Positions 1-10,878 of a stretch of DNA of 64,000 bases are shown piece by piece; positions within the stretch are counted from its first letter, which is position 1, and each line of letters starts with the position of its first letter. The notes below the pieces were generated by a model, which was given only the letters and a program-made list of their open reading frames with translations, was not told the DNA's origin and made no database searches. Made by a program: the position numbers and the translations under genes. The stretch spans positions 16,841,267 to 16,905,266 of the forward strand of contig OZ059898.1 in NCBI GenBank assembly GCA_964057225.1, written 5' to 3'. Origin of the DNA: Auanema rhodensis (taxonomy: Eukaryota; Nematoda; Chromadorea; Rhabditida; Rhabditidae).

Positions 1-34
1 TGCGCTAGCTTAAAAATGCACCGAGATATCAACT

Positions 35-56
35 GATATAAGTTCACACTTATATC
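35..56. repeat. Inverted repeat 1 in each monomer (9-bp arms, 4-base loop)
   Basis: The left arm GATATAAGT and right arm ACTTATATC are exact reverse complements separated by TCAC. The repeat recurs at the same phase in nearly every monomer. A shorter competing pairing, ATATC at phase 26-30 with GATAT at 35-39, overlaps the left arm, so two alternative hairpins are possible. I saw the right arm damaged in 29125 and 46679 (CACTTAATCC, 1 bp lost); these two are copies of each other. The competing stem is altered by GACATC in 61069, 61420, 61771 and 63877. It could be a protein-binding dyad or a cruciform site; no function is shown by the sequence. Confidence 0.8.
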
Positions 57-145
57 CTCGATTTTCACCCTGAAGAATTAATTTTTTTGTTGAATAACAT
101 TGCCCATCGTCTTTGCCTTGAAAAAAGGAATCTAAAAACATCTAC

Positions 146-198
146 TTTTTGCTAAATTATTTTGAAATTTTTCGAAAAAATTTTTGTCAAAATGTTTT
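146..198. other. Phased A/T tracts, likely curved DNA
   Basis: Homopolymer tracts follow one another at roughly helical spacing: T5 at 146-150, T4 near 160, T5 at 168-172, A6T5 at 175-185, A4 near 189 and T5 at 194-198. The centre is the 12-bp palindrome TTTTTCGAAAAA at 168-179. Phased A-tracts are known to bend DNA and are frequent in satellites, where they are thought to help nucleosome phasing. The block recurs in every monomer. The degree of bending was not computed. Confidence 0.6.
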
Positions 199-206
199 TG
201 GAAGCA

Positions 207-234
207 ATGTTGAGTGTACATGGAAACTCAACAT
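207..234. repeat. Inverted repeat 2 in each monomer (9-bp arms, 10-base loop)
   Basis: The arms ATGTTGAGT and ACTCAACAT are perfect reverse complements around the 10-base loop GTACATGGAA. The repeat recurs once per monomer. Common variants fall in the loop rather than the arms: CATGT for CATGG in class O copies, and ACAAGG at 52998 and 55105. The main arm change is G209 to T (CAATTTTGAG), seen in 29475, 37551, 47029, 57563, 57915, 60369 and 63175, several of which are copies of one another. The pattern of intact arms and variable loop would fit binding of a dimeric protein or extrusion of a cruciform, but this is inference. Confidence 0.8.
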
Positions 235-351
235 ACACTAATGCATCATTTTTCAAACGATCATAACTACTTTTTGTATTAAGCGTTTCTCAATGTAGTA
301 TAGTGAATTCGATGCGGATTTTTAAGCTGCGTCGATCTGTGTTATCAGATT

Positions 352-702
352 TGCGCTAGCTTAAAAATGCACCGAGATATCAACTGATATAAGTTCACAC
401 TTATATCCTCGATTTTCACCCTGAAGAAATAATTTTTTCGTTGAATAACATTGTCCATCGTCTTTGCCTTGAAAAAAGGAATCTAAAAACATCTACTTTT
501 TGCTAAATTATTTTGAAATTTTTCGAAAAAATTTTTGTCAAAATGTTTTTGGAAGCAATGTTGAGTGTACATGGAAACTCAACATACACTAATGCATCAT
601 TTTTCAAACGATCATAACTAATTTTTGTATTAAGCGTTTCTCAATGTAGTATAGTGCATTTGATGAGGATTTTTAAGCTGCGTCGATCTGTGTTATCAGA
701 TT
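352..702 (+). repeat. Representative monomer, unmarked class N
   Basis: This monomer serves as the reference for the phases used in other entries. Its landmarks are GCTAGC at phase 4-9, a first inverted repeat at 35-56, a T6 run followed by CG at about 82-89, CTAAAAAC at about 132-139, TTTTGAAAT at about 160-168, TTTTTCGAAAAA at 168-179, a second inverted repeat at 207-234, CATCATTTTT at about 243, CGATCATAACTAATTTTTG at about 258, GCGTTTCTC at about 283, GTAGTATAG at about 295, and TTATCAGATT at the end. Classes are defined by linked departures from this pattern. This copy has one private change, GATGAGG instead of GATGCGG. Confidence 0.9.
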
Positions 703-1755
703 TGCGCTAGCTTAAAAATGCACCGAGATATCAACTGATATAAGTTCACACTTATATCCTCGATTTTCACCCTGAAGAAATAATTTTTTCATTGAATAAC
801 ATTGTCCATCGTCTTTGCCTTGAAAAAAGGAATCTAAAAACATCTACTTTTTGCTAACTTATTTTGAAATTTTTCGAAAAAATTTTTGTCAAAATGTTTT
901 TGGAAGCAATGTTGAGTGTACATGGAAACTCAACATACACTAATGCATCATTTTTCAAACGATCATAACTAATTTTTGTATTAAGCGTTTCTCAATGTAG
1001 TATAGTGCATTTGATGCGGATTTTTAAGCTGCGTCGATCTGTGTTATCAGATTTGCGCTAGCTTAAAAATGCACCGAGATATCAACTGATATAAGTTCAC
1101 ACTTATATCCTCGATTTTCACCCTGAAGAAATAAGTTTTTCGTTGAATAACATTGTCCATCGTCTTTGCCTTGAAAAAAGGAATCTAAAAACATCTACTT
1201 TTCGCTAAATTATTTTGAAGTTTTTCGAAAAAATTTTTGTCAAAATGTTTTTGGAAGCAATGTTGAGTGTACATGGAAACTCAACATACACTAATGCATC
1301 ATTTTTCAAACGATCATAACTAATTTTTGTATTAAGCGTTTCTCAATGTAGTATAGTGCATTTGATGCGGATTTTTAAGCTGCGTCGATCTGTGTTATCA
1401 GATTTGCGCTAGCTTAAAAATGCACCGAGATATCAACTGATATAAGTTCACACTTATATCCTCGATTTTCACCCTGAAGAAATAATTTTTTCGTTGAATA
1501 ACATTGTCCATCGTCTTTGCCTTGGAAAAAGGAATCTAAAAACATCTACTTTTTGCTAAATTATTTTGAAATTTTTCGAAAAAATTTTTGTCAAAATGTT
1601 TTTGGAAGCAATGTTGAGTGTACATGGAAACTCAACATACACTAATGCATCATTTTTCAAACGATCATAACTAATTTTTGTATTAAGCGTTTCTCAATGT
1701 AGTATAGTATATTCGATGCGGATTTTCAAGCTGCGTCGATCTGTGTTATCAGATT

Positions 1756-2106
1756 TGCGCTAGCTTAAAAATGCACCGAGATATCAACTGATATAAGTTC
1801 ACACTTATATCCTCGATTTTCACCCTGAAGAATTAATTTTTTTGTTGAATAACATTGCCCATCGTCTTTGCCTTGAAAAAAGGAATCTAAAAACATCTAC
1901 TTTTTGCTAAATTATTTTGAAATTTTTCGAAAAAATTTTTGTCAAAATGTTTTTGGAAGCAATGTTGAGTGTACATGGAAACTCAACATACACTAATGCA
2001 TCATTTTTCAAACGATCATAACTAAATTTTGTATTAAGCGTTTCTCAATGTAGTATAGTTCATTTGATGCGGATTTTTAAGCTGCGTCGATCTGTGTTAT
2101 CAGATT
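1756..2106 (+). repeat. Class B monomer (representative)
   Basis: Class B is defined by GAATTAATTTTTTTG in place of GAAATAATTTTTTCG together with TGCCCATCG in place of TGTCCATCG. Members start at 1, 1756, 2809, 6319, 7372, 9475, 10177, 11931, 13684, 14386, 16490, 17191, 20349, 21050, 23155, 27367, 29125, 31231, 36849, 40008, 43167, 45625, 46679, 48785, 54754 and 56861. Sub-lineages differ at the 3' half: TAAATTTTG with GTTCATTTG (left domain), TAAATTTTG with GCATTCG (right), CACC with CAATC (9475 and relatives), and AACAAATTTTTG (27367, 43167, 45625). Confidence 0.85.
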
Positions 2107-2457
2107 TGCGCTAGCTTAAAAATGCACCGAGATATCAACTGATATAAGTTCACACTTATATCCTCGATTTTCACCCTGAAGAAATAATTTTTTCGTTGAA
2201 TAACATTGTCCATCGTCTTTGCCTTGAGAAAAGGAATTTGAAAACATCTACTTTTTGCTAAATTATTTTGAAATTTTTCGAAAAAATTTTTGTCAAAATG
2301 TTTTTGGAAGCAATGTTGAGTGTACATGTAAACTCAACATACACTAATGCACCATTTTTCAAACAATCATAACTAATTTTTGTATTAAGCATTTTTCAAT
2401 GTAGTATAGTGCATTTGATGCGGATTTTTAAGCTGCGTCGATCTGTGTTATCAAATT
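2107..2457 (+). repeat. Class O monomer (75-codon minus-strand frame open)
   Basis: Class O carries GAGAAAAGGAATTTGAAAAC, usually with CATGTAAAC, CACCATTTTT, CAAACAATC, GCATTTTTC and TTATCAAATT. On the minus strand this replaces the TAG that other monomers have at codon 30 by CAA, opening a 75-codon frame (2327 down to 2100 here). Members start at 2107, 2458, 3160, 6670, 7021, 7723, 9826, 10528, 11229, 11580, 12282, 14035, 14737, 17893, 18595, 21752, 23857, 31582, 32635, 37200, 40710, 49136, 50189 and 57212. Three right-end monomers (60718, 61420, 63526) open the same frame by different substitutions. I do not regard the frame as a gene. Confidence 0.8.
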
Positions 2458-3510
2458 TGCGCTAGCTTAAAAATGCACCGAGATATCAACTGATATAAGT
2501 TCACACTTATATCCTCGATTTTCACCCTGAAGAAATAATTTTTTCGTTGAATAACATTGTCCATCGTCTTTGCCTTGAGAAAAGGAATTTGAAAACATCT
2601 ACTTTTTGCTAAATTATTTTGAAATTTTTCGAAAAAATTTTTGTCAAAATGTTTTTGGAAGCAATGTTGAGTGTACATGTAAACTCAACATACACTAATG
2701 CACCATTTTTCAAACAATCATAACTAATTTTTGTATTAAGCATTTTTCAATGTAGTATAGTGCATTTGATGCGGATTTTTAAGCTGCGTCGATCTGTGTT
2801 ATCAAATTTGCGCTAGCTTAAAAATGCACCGAGATATCAACTGATATAAGTTCACACTTATATCCTCGATTTTCACCCTGAAGAATTAATTTTTTTGTTG
2901 AATAACATTGCCCATCGTCTTTGCCTTGAAAAAAGGAATCTAAAAACATCTACTTTTTGCTAAATTATTTTGAAATTTTTCGAAAAAATTTTTGTCAAAA
3001 TGTTTTTGGAAGCAATGTTGAGTGTACATGGAAACTCAACATACACTAATGCATCATTTTTCAAACGATCATAACTAAATTTTGTATTAAGCGTTTCTCA
3101 ATGTAGTATAGTTCATTTGATGCGGATTTTTAAGCTGCGTCGATCTGTGTTATCAGATTTGCGCTAGCTTAAAAATGCACCGAGATATCAACTGATATAA
3201 GTTCACACTTATATCCTCGATTTTCACCCTGAAGAAATAATTTTTTCGTTGAATAACATTGTCCATCGTCTTTGCCTTGAGAAAAGGAATTTGAAAACAT
3301 CTACTTTTTGCTAAATTATTTTGAAATTTTTCGAAAAAATTTTTGTCAAAATGTTTTTGGAAGCAATGTTGAGTGTACATGTAAACTCAACATACACTAA
3401 TGCACCATTTTTCAAACAATCATAACTAATTTTTGTATTAAGCATTTTTCAATGTAGTATAGTGCATTTGATGCGGATTTTTAAGCTGCGTCGATCTGTG
3501 TTATCAAATT

Positions 3511-4212
3511 TGCGCTAGCTTAAAAATGCACCGAGATATCAACTGATATAAGTTCACACTTATATCCTCGATTTTCACCCTGAAGAAATAATTTTTTCGT
3601 TGAATAACATTGTCCATCGTCTTTGCCTTGAAAAAAGGAATCTAAAAACATCTACTTTTTGCTAAATTATTATGAAATTTTTCGAAAAAATTTTTGTCAA
3701 AATGTTTTTGGAAGCAATGTTGAGTGTACATGTAAACTCAACATACACTAATGCACCATTTTTCAAACAATCATAACTAATTTTTGTATTAAGCATTTTT
3801 CAATGTAGTATAGTGCATTTGATGCGGATTTTTAAGCTGCGTCGATCTGTGTTATCAAATTTGCGCTAGCTTAAAAATGCACCGAGATATCAACTGATAT
3901 AAGTTCACACTTATATCCTCGATTTTCACCCTGAAGAAATAATTTTTTCGTTGAATAACATTGTCCATCGTCTTTGCCTTGAAAAAAGGAATCTAAAAAC
4001 ATCTACTTTTTGCTAAATTATTATGAAATTTTTCGAAAAAATTTTTGTCAAAATGTTTTTGGAAGCAATGTTGAGTGTACATGTAAACTCAACATACACT
4101 AATGCATCATTTTTCAAACGATCATAACTACTTTTTGTATTAAGCATTTTTCAATGTAGTATAGTGCATTTGATGCGGATTTTTAAGCTGCGTCGATCTG
4201 TGTTATCAAATT
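3511..4212 (+). repeat. Patchwork monomers between the first two HOR copies
   Basis: Monomer 3511 has a class A 5' half (TTATGAAAT) and a class O 3' half (CATGTAAAC, CACC, CAATC, GCATTTTTC, TCAAATT). Monomer 3862 has TTATGAAAT and CATGTAAAC, then CATC, CGATC and CTACTTTTTG as in monomer 1, then GCATTTTTC and TCAAATT again as in class O. The alternation needs more than one exchange, so gene conversion or repeated crossing-over is likely. Confidence 0.7.
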
Positions 4213-7200
4213 TGCGCTAGCTTAAAAATGCACCGAGATATCAACTGATATAAGTTCACACTTATATCCTCGATTTTCACCCTGAAGAAATAATTTTTTC
4301 GTTGAATAACATTGTCCATCGTCTTTGCCTTGAAAAAAGGAATCTAAAAACATCTACTTTTTGCTAAATTATTTTGAAATTTTTCGAAAAAATTTTTGTC
4401 AAAATGTTTTTGGAAGCAATGTTGAGTGTACATGGAAACTCAACATACACTAATGCATCATTTTTCAAACGATCATAACTACTTTTTGTATTAAGCGTTT
4501 CTCAATGTAGTATAGTGAATTCGATGCGGATTTTTAAGCTGCGTCGATCTGTGTTATCAGATTTGCGCTAGCTTAAAAATGCACCGAGATATCAACTGAT
4601 ATAAGTTCACACTTATATCCTCGATTTTCACCCTGAAGAAATAATTTTTTCGTTGAATAACATTGTCCATCGTCTTTGCCTTGAAAAAAGGAATCTAAAA
4701 ACATCTACTTTTTGCTAAATTATTTTGAAATTTTTCGAAAAAATTTTTGTCAAAATGTTTTTGGAAGCAATGTTGAGTGTACATGGAAACTCAACATACA
4801 CTAATGCATCATTTTTCAAACGATCATAACTAATTTTTGTATTAAGCGTTTCTCAATGTAGTATAGTGCATTTGATGCGGATTTTTAAGCTGCGTCGATC
4901 TGTGTTATCAGATTTGCGCTAGCTTAAAAATGCACCGAGATATCAACTGATATAAGTTCACACTTATATCCTCGATTTTCACCCTGAAGAAATAATTTTT
5001 TCATTGAATAACATTGTCCATCGTCTTTGCCTTGAAAAAAGGAATCTAAAAACATCTACTTTTTGCTAACTTATTTTGAAATTTTTCGAAAAAATTTTTG
5101 TCAAAATGTTTTTGGAAGCAATGTTGAGTGTACATGGAAACTCAACATACACTAATGCATCATTTTTCAAACGATCATAACTAATTTTTGTATTAAGCGT
5201 TTCTCAATGTAGTATAGTGCATTTGATGCGGATTTTTAAGCTGCGTCGATCTGTGTTATCAGATTTGCGCTAGCTTGAAAATGCACCGAGATATCAACTG
5301 ATATAAGTTCACACTTATATCCTCGATTTTCACCCTGAAGAAATAATTTTTTCGTTGAATAACATTGTCCATCGTCTTTGCCTTGAAAAAAGGAATCTAA
5401 AAACATCTACTTTTTGCTAAATTATTTTGAAGTTTTTCGAAAAAATTTTTGTCAAAATGTTTTTGGAAGCAATGTTGAGTGTACATGGAAACTCAACATA
5501 CACTAATGCATCATTTTTCAAACGATCATAACTAATTTTTGTATTAAGCGTTTCTCAATGTAGTATAGTGCATTTGATGCGGATTTTTAAGCTGCGTCGA
5601 TCTGTGTTATCAGATTTGCGCTAGCTTAAAAATGCACCGAGATATCAACTGATATAAGTTCACACTTATATCCTCGATTTTCACCCTGAAGAAATAATTT
5701 TTTCGTTGAATAACATTGTCCATCGTCTTTGCCTTGAAAAAAGGAATCTAAAAACATCTACTTTTCGCTAAATTATTTTGAAGTTTTTCGAAAAAATTTT
5801 TGTCAAAATGTTTTTGGAAGCAATGTTGAGTGTACATGGAAACTCAACATACACTAATGCATCATTTTTCAAACGATCATAACTAATTTTTGTATTAAGC
5901 GTTTCTCAATGTAGTATAGTGCATTTGATGCGGATTTTTAAGCTGCGTCGATCTGTGTTATCAGATTTGCGCTAGCTTAAAAATGCACCGAGATATCAAC
6001 TGATATAAGTTCACACTTATATCCTCGATTTTCACCCTGAAGAAATAATTTTTTCGTTGAATAACATTGTCCATCGTCTTTGCCTTGGAAAAAGGAATCT
6101 AAAAACATCTACTTTTTGCTAAATTATTTTGAAATTTTTCGAAAAAATTTTTGTCAAAATGTTTTTGGAAGCAATGTTGAGTGTACATGGAAACTCAACA
6201 TACACTAATGCATCATTTTTCAAACGATCATAACTAATTTTTGTATTAAGCGTTTCTCAATGTAGTATAGTATATTCGATGCGGATTTTCAAGCTGCGTC
6301 GATCTGTGTTATCAGATTTGCGCTAGCTTAAAAATGCACCGAGATATCAACTGATATAAGTTCACACTTATATCCTCGATTTTCACCCTGAAGAATTAAT
6401 TTTTTTGTTGAATAACATTGCCCATCGTCTTTGCCTTGAAAAAAGGAATCTAAAAACATCTACTTTTTGCTAAATTATTTTGAAATTTTTCGAAAAAATT
6501 TTTGTCAAAATGTTTTTGGAAGCAATGTTGAGTGTACATGGAAACTCAACATACACTAATGCATCATTTTTCAAACGATCATAACTAAATTTTGTATTAA
6601 GCGTTTCTCAATGTAGTATAGTTCATTTGATGCGGATTTTTAAGCTGCGTCGATCTGTGTTATCAGATTTGCGCTAGCTTAAAAATGCACCGAGATATCA
6701 ACTGATATAAGTTCACACTTATATCCTCGATTTTCACCCTGAAGAAATAATTTTTTCGTTGAATAACATTGTCCATCGTCTTTGCCTTGAGAAAAGGAAT
6801 TTGAAAACATCTACTTTTTGCTAAATTATTTTGAAATTTTTCGAAAAAATTTTTGTCAAAATGTTTTTGGAAGCAATGTTGAGTGTACATGTAAACTCAA
6901 CATACACTAATGCACCATTTTTCAAACAATCATAACTAATTTTTGTATTAAGCATTTTTCAATGTAGTATAGTGCATTTGATGCGGATTTTTAAGCTGCG
7001 TCGATCTGTGTTATCAAATTTGCGCTAGCTTAAAAATGCACCGAGATATCAACTGATATAAGTTCACACTTATATCCTCGATTTTCACCCTGAAGAAATA
7101 ATTTTTTCGTTGAATAACATTGTCCATCGTCTTTGCCTTGAGAAAAGGAATTTGAAAACATCTACTTTTTGCTAAATTATTTTGAAATTTTTCGAAAAAA

Positions 7201-8073
7201 TTTTTGTCAAAATGTTTTTGGAAGCAATGTTGAGTGTACATGTAAACTCAACATACACTAATGCACCATTTTTCAAACAATCATAACTAATTTTTGTATT
7301 AAGCATTTTTCAATGTAGTATAGTGCATTTGATGCGGATTTTTAAGCTGCGTCGATCTGTGTTATCAAATTTGCGCTAGCTTAAAAATGCACCGAGATAT
7401 CAACTGATATAAGTTCACACTTATATCCTCGATTTTCACCCTGAAGAATTAATTTTTTTGTTGAATAACATTGCCCATCGTCTTTGCCTTGAAAAAAGGA
7501 ATCTAAAAACATCTACTTTTTGCTAAATTATTTTGAAATTTTTCGAAAAAATTTTTGTCAAAATGTTTTTGGAAGCAATGTTGAGTGTACATGGAAACTC
7601 AACATACACTAATGCATCATTTTTCAAACGATCATAACTAAATTTTGTATTAAGCGTTTCTCAATGTAGTATAGTTCATTTGATGCGGATTTTTAAGCTG
7701 CGTCGATCTGTGTTATCAGATTTGCGCTAGCTTAAAAATGCACCGAGATATCAACTGATATAAGTTCACACTTATATCCTCGATTTTCACCCTGAAGAAA
7801 TAATTTTTTCGTTGAATAACATTGTCCATCGTCTTTGCCTTGAGAAAAGGAATTTGAAAACATCTACTTTTTGCTAAATTATTTTGAAATTTTTCGAAAA
7901 AATTTTTGTCAAAATGTTTTTGGAAGCAATGTTGAGTGTACATGTAAACTCAACATACACTAATGCACCATTTTTCAAACAATCATAACTAATTTTTGTA
8001 TTAAGCATTTTTCAATGTAGTATAGTGCATTTGATGCGGATTTTTAAGCTGCGTCGATCTGTGTTATCAAATT
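4213..8073 (+). repeat. Left HOR, copy 2 (11 monomers)
   Basis: Monomers at 4564 and 4915 repeat those at 352 and 703 with an offset of 4212. After one extra monomer (5266, marked GCTTGAAAATG and GAAGT) the copy continues at an offset of 4563: 5617-8073 matches 1054-3510 monomer by monomer, including the rare TATATTCG and CCTTGGAAAA changes and the B-O-O-B-O order. The first monomer (4213) has the 3' half of monomer 1 (CTACTTTTTG, GTGAATTCG) on an N-type 5' half. Confidence 0.85.
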
Positions 8074-8424
8074 TGCGCTAGCTTAAAAATGCACCGAGAT
8101 ATCAACTGATATAAGTTCACACTTATATCCTCGATTTTCACCCTGAAGAAATAATTTTTTCGTTGAATAACATTGTCCATCGTCTTTGCCTTGAAAAAAG
8201 GAATCTAAAAACATCTACTTTTTGCTAAATTATTATGAAATTTTTCGAAAAAATTTTTGTCAAAATGTTTTTGGAAGCAATGTTGAGTGTACATGGAAAC
8301 TCAACATACACTAATGCATCATTTTTCAAACGATCATAACTAATTTCTGTATTAAGCGTTTCTCAATGTAGTATAGTGCATTTGATGCGGATTTTTAAGC
8401 TGCGTCGATCTGTGTTATCAGATT
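8074..8424 (+). repeat. Class A monomer (TTATGAAAT)
   Basis: Class A has ATTATTATGAAAT where most monomers have ATTATTTTGAAAT. Members start at 3511, 3862, 8074, 12633, 15088, 18946, 19297, 22103, 22454, 24208, 24559, 38254, 38956, 39307, 41061 and 41412. An A monomer directly follows a class O monomer in nearly all HOR copies (for example 7723-8074, 12282-12633, 14737-15088, 18595-18946, 21752-22103, 23857-24208, 40710-41061), which makes the O-A junction a useful landmark. Confidence 0.8.
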
Positions 8425-8774
8425 TGCGCTAGCTTAAAAATGCACCGAGATATCAACTGATATAAGTTCACACTTATATCCTCGATTTTCACCCTGAAGA
8501 AATAATTTTTCGTTGAATAACATTGTCCATCGTCTTTGCCTTGAAAAAAAGAATCTAAAAACATCTACTTTTTGCTAAATTATTTTGAAATTTTTCGAAA
8601 AAATTTTTGTCAAAATGTTTTTGGAAGCAATGTTGAGTGTACATGGAAACTCAACATACACTAATGCATCATTTTTCAAACGATCATAACTAATTTCTGT
8701 ATTAAGCGTTTCTCAATGTAGTATAGTGCATTTGATGCGGATTTTTAAGCTGCGTCGATCTGTGTTATCAGATT

Positions 8775-9124
8775 TGCGCTAGCTTGAAAATGCACCGAGA
8801 TATCAACTGATATAAGTTCACACTTATATCCTCGATTTTCACCCTGAAGAAATAATTTTTCGTTGAATAACATTGTCCATCGTCTTTGCCTTGAAAAAAA
8901 GAATCTAAAAACATCTACTTTTTGCTAAATTATTTTGAAGTTTTTCGAAAAAATTTTTGTCAAAATGTTTTTGGAAGCAATGTTGAGTGTACATGGAAAC
9001 TCAACATACACTAATGCATCATTTTTCAAACGATCATAACTAATTTTTGTATTAAGCGTTTTTCAATGTAGTATAAAGCATTCGATGCGGATTTTCAAGC
9101 TGCGTCGATCTGTGTTATCAGATT
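8775..9124 (+). repeat. Class C monomer (350 bp, T5 run)
   Basis: Class C has lost one T in the run at phase 82-87 and carries AAAAAAAGAATCT in place of AAAAAAGGAATCT. It is often also marked by GCTTGAAAATG and GAAGT. Members start at 8425, 8775, 9125, 10879, 12984, 13334, 15790, 16140, 16841, 19999, 20700, 22805 and 39658. This copy has the private change GTATAAAGC. The consistent linkage of the T loss to other changes shows that it is inherited, not a homopolymer read error. Confidence 0.8.
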
Positions 9125-10878
9125 TGCGCTAGCTTAAAAATGCACCGAGATATCAACTGATATAAGTTCACACTTATATCCTCGATTTTCACCCTGAAGA
9201 AATAATTTTTCGTTGAATAACATTGTCCATCGTCTTTGCCTTGAAAAAAAGAATCTAAAAACATCTACTTTTTGCTAAATTATTTTGAAGTTTTTCGAAA
9301 AAATTTTTGTCAAAATGTTTTTGGAAGCAATGTTGAGTGTACATGGAAACTCAACATACACTAATGCATCATTTTTCAAACGATCATAACTAATTTTTGT
9401 ATTAAGCGTTTCTCAATGTAGTATAGTGCATTCGATGCGGATTTTCAAGCTGCGTCGATCTGTGTTATCAGATTTGCGCTAGCTTAAAAATGCACCGAGA
9501 TATCAACTGATATAAGTTCACACTTATATCCTCGATTTTCACCCTGAAGAATTAATTTTTTTGTTGAATAACATTGCCCATCGTCTTTGCCTTGAAAAAA
9601 GGAATCTAAAAACATCTACTTTTTGCTAAATTATTTTGAAATTTTTCGAAAAAATTTTTGTCAAAATGTTTTTGGAAGCAATGTTGAGTGTACATGGAAA
9701 CTCAACATACACTAATGCACCATTTTTCAAACAATCATAACTAATTTTTGTATTAAGCGTTTCTCAATGTAGTATAGTGCATTTGATGCGGATTTTTAAG
9801 CTGCGTCGATCTGTGTTATCAGATTTGCGCTAGCTTGAAAATGCACCGAGATATCAACTGATATAAGTTCACACTTATATCCTCGATTTTCACCCTGAAG
9901 AAATAATTTTTTCGTTGAATAACATTGTCCATCGTCTTTGCCTTGAGAAAAGGAATTTGAAAACATCTACTTTTTGCTAAATTATTTTGAAATTTTTCGA
10001 AAAAATTTTTGTCAAAATGTTTTTGGAAGCAATGTTGAGTGTACATGTAAACTCAACATACACTAATGCACCATTTTTCAAACAATCATAACTAATTTTT
10101 GTATTAAGCATTTTTCAATGTAGTATAGTGCATTTGATGCGGATTTTTAAGCTGCGTCGATCTGTGTTATCAAATTTGCGCTAGCTTAAAAATGCACCGA
10201 GATATCAACTGATATAAGTTCACACTTATATCCTCGATTTTCACCCTGAAGAATTAATTTTTTTGTTGAATAACATTGCCCATCGTCTTTGCCTTGAAAA
10301 AAGGAATCTAAAAACATCTACTTTTTGCTAAATTATTTTGAAATTTTTCGAAAAAATTTTTGTCAAAATGTTTTTGGAAGCAATGTTGAGTGTACATGGA
10401 AACTCAACATACACTAATGCATCATTTTTCAAACGATCATAACTAAATTTTGTATTAAGCGTTTCTCAATGTAGTATAGTTCATTTGATGCGGATTTTTA
10501 AGCTGCGTCGATCTGTGTTATCAGATTTGCGCTAGCTTAAAAATGCACCGAGATATCAACTGATATAAGTTCACACTTATATCCTCGATTTTCACCCTGA
10601 AGAAATAATTTTTTCGTTGAATAACATTGTCCATCGTCTTTGCCTTGAGAAAAGGAATTTGAAAACATCTACTTTTTGCTAAATTATTTTGAAATTTTTC
10701 GAAAAAATTTTTGTCAAAATGTTTTTGGAAGCAATGTTGAGTGTACATGTAAACTCAACATACACTAATGCACCATTTTTCAAACAATCATAACTAATTT
10801 TTGTATTAAGCATTTTTCAATGTAGTATAGTGCATTTGATGCGGATTTTTAAGCTGCGTCGATCTGTGTTATCAGATT

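Larger units (their letters stand above)
1..4212 (+). repeat. Left HOR, copy 1 (12 monomers)
   Basis: The class order here is B, N, N (with private TCATTG and GCTAACTT), N (CTTTTCGC, GAAGT), N (CCTTGGAAAA and TATATTCG), B, O, O, B, O, A-like, A-like. The private variants of the third, fourth and fifth monomers are what identify the second copy with certainty. The last two monomers (3511 and 3862) are patchworks and mark the transition to the next copy. Confidence 0.85.

Noticed and set aside
35-56. Transcription terminator or riboswitch hairpin
   Set aside because: The stem is AT-rich, lacks a following T run at the right spacing, and there is no gene next to it.
168-184. CENP-B box near TTCGAAAAAATTTTT
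   Set aside because: The TTCG and the A at the expected spacing are present, but the essential CGGG end of the 17-bp box is missing, as it is in ATTCGATGCGGAT near the 3' end of the monomer.
1-351. Transposon or helitron origin of the monomer
   Set aside because: I see no terminal inverted repeats at monomer borders, no target-site duplications, no transposase remnants; the inverted repeats are internal and short.
1-351. Identity with Drosophila 1.688 (359 bp) or Tribolium TCAST (about 360 bp) satellites
   Set aside because: Monomer length is similar, but I could not match characteristic stretches of either from memory; the assignment needs a database search.
2100-2327. 75-codon minus-strand frame and its copies across the window as a gene family
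   Set aside because: The frame exists only where a single stop codon is substituted in a satellite monomer, has no recognisable domain or gene context, and recurs strictly with HOR position. The sequence looks like translated AT-rich repeat.
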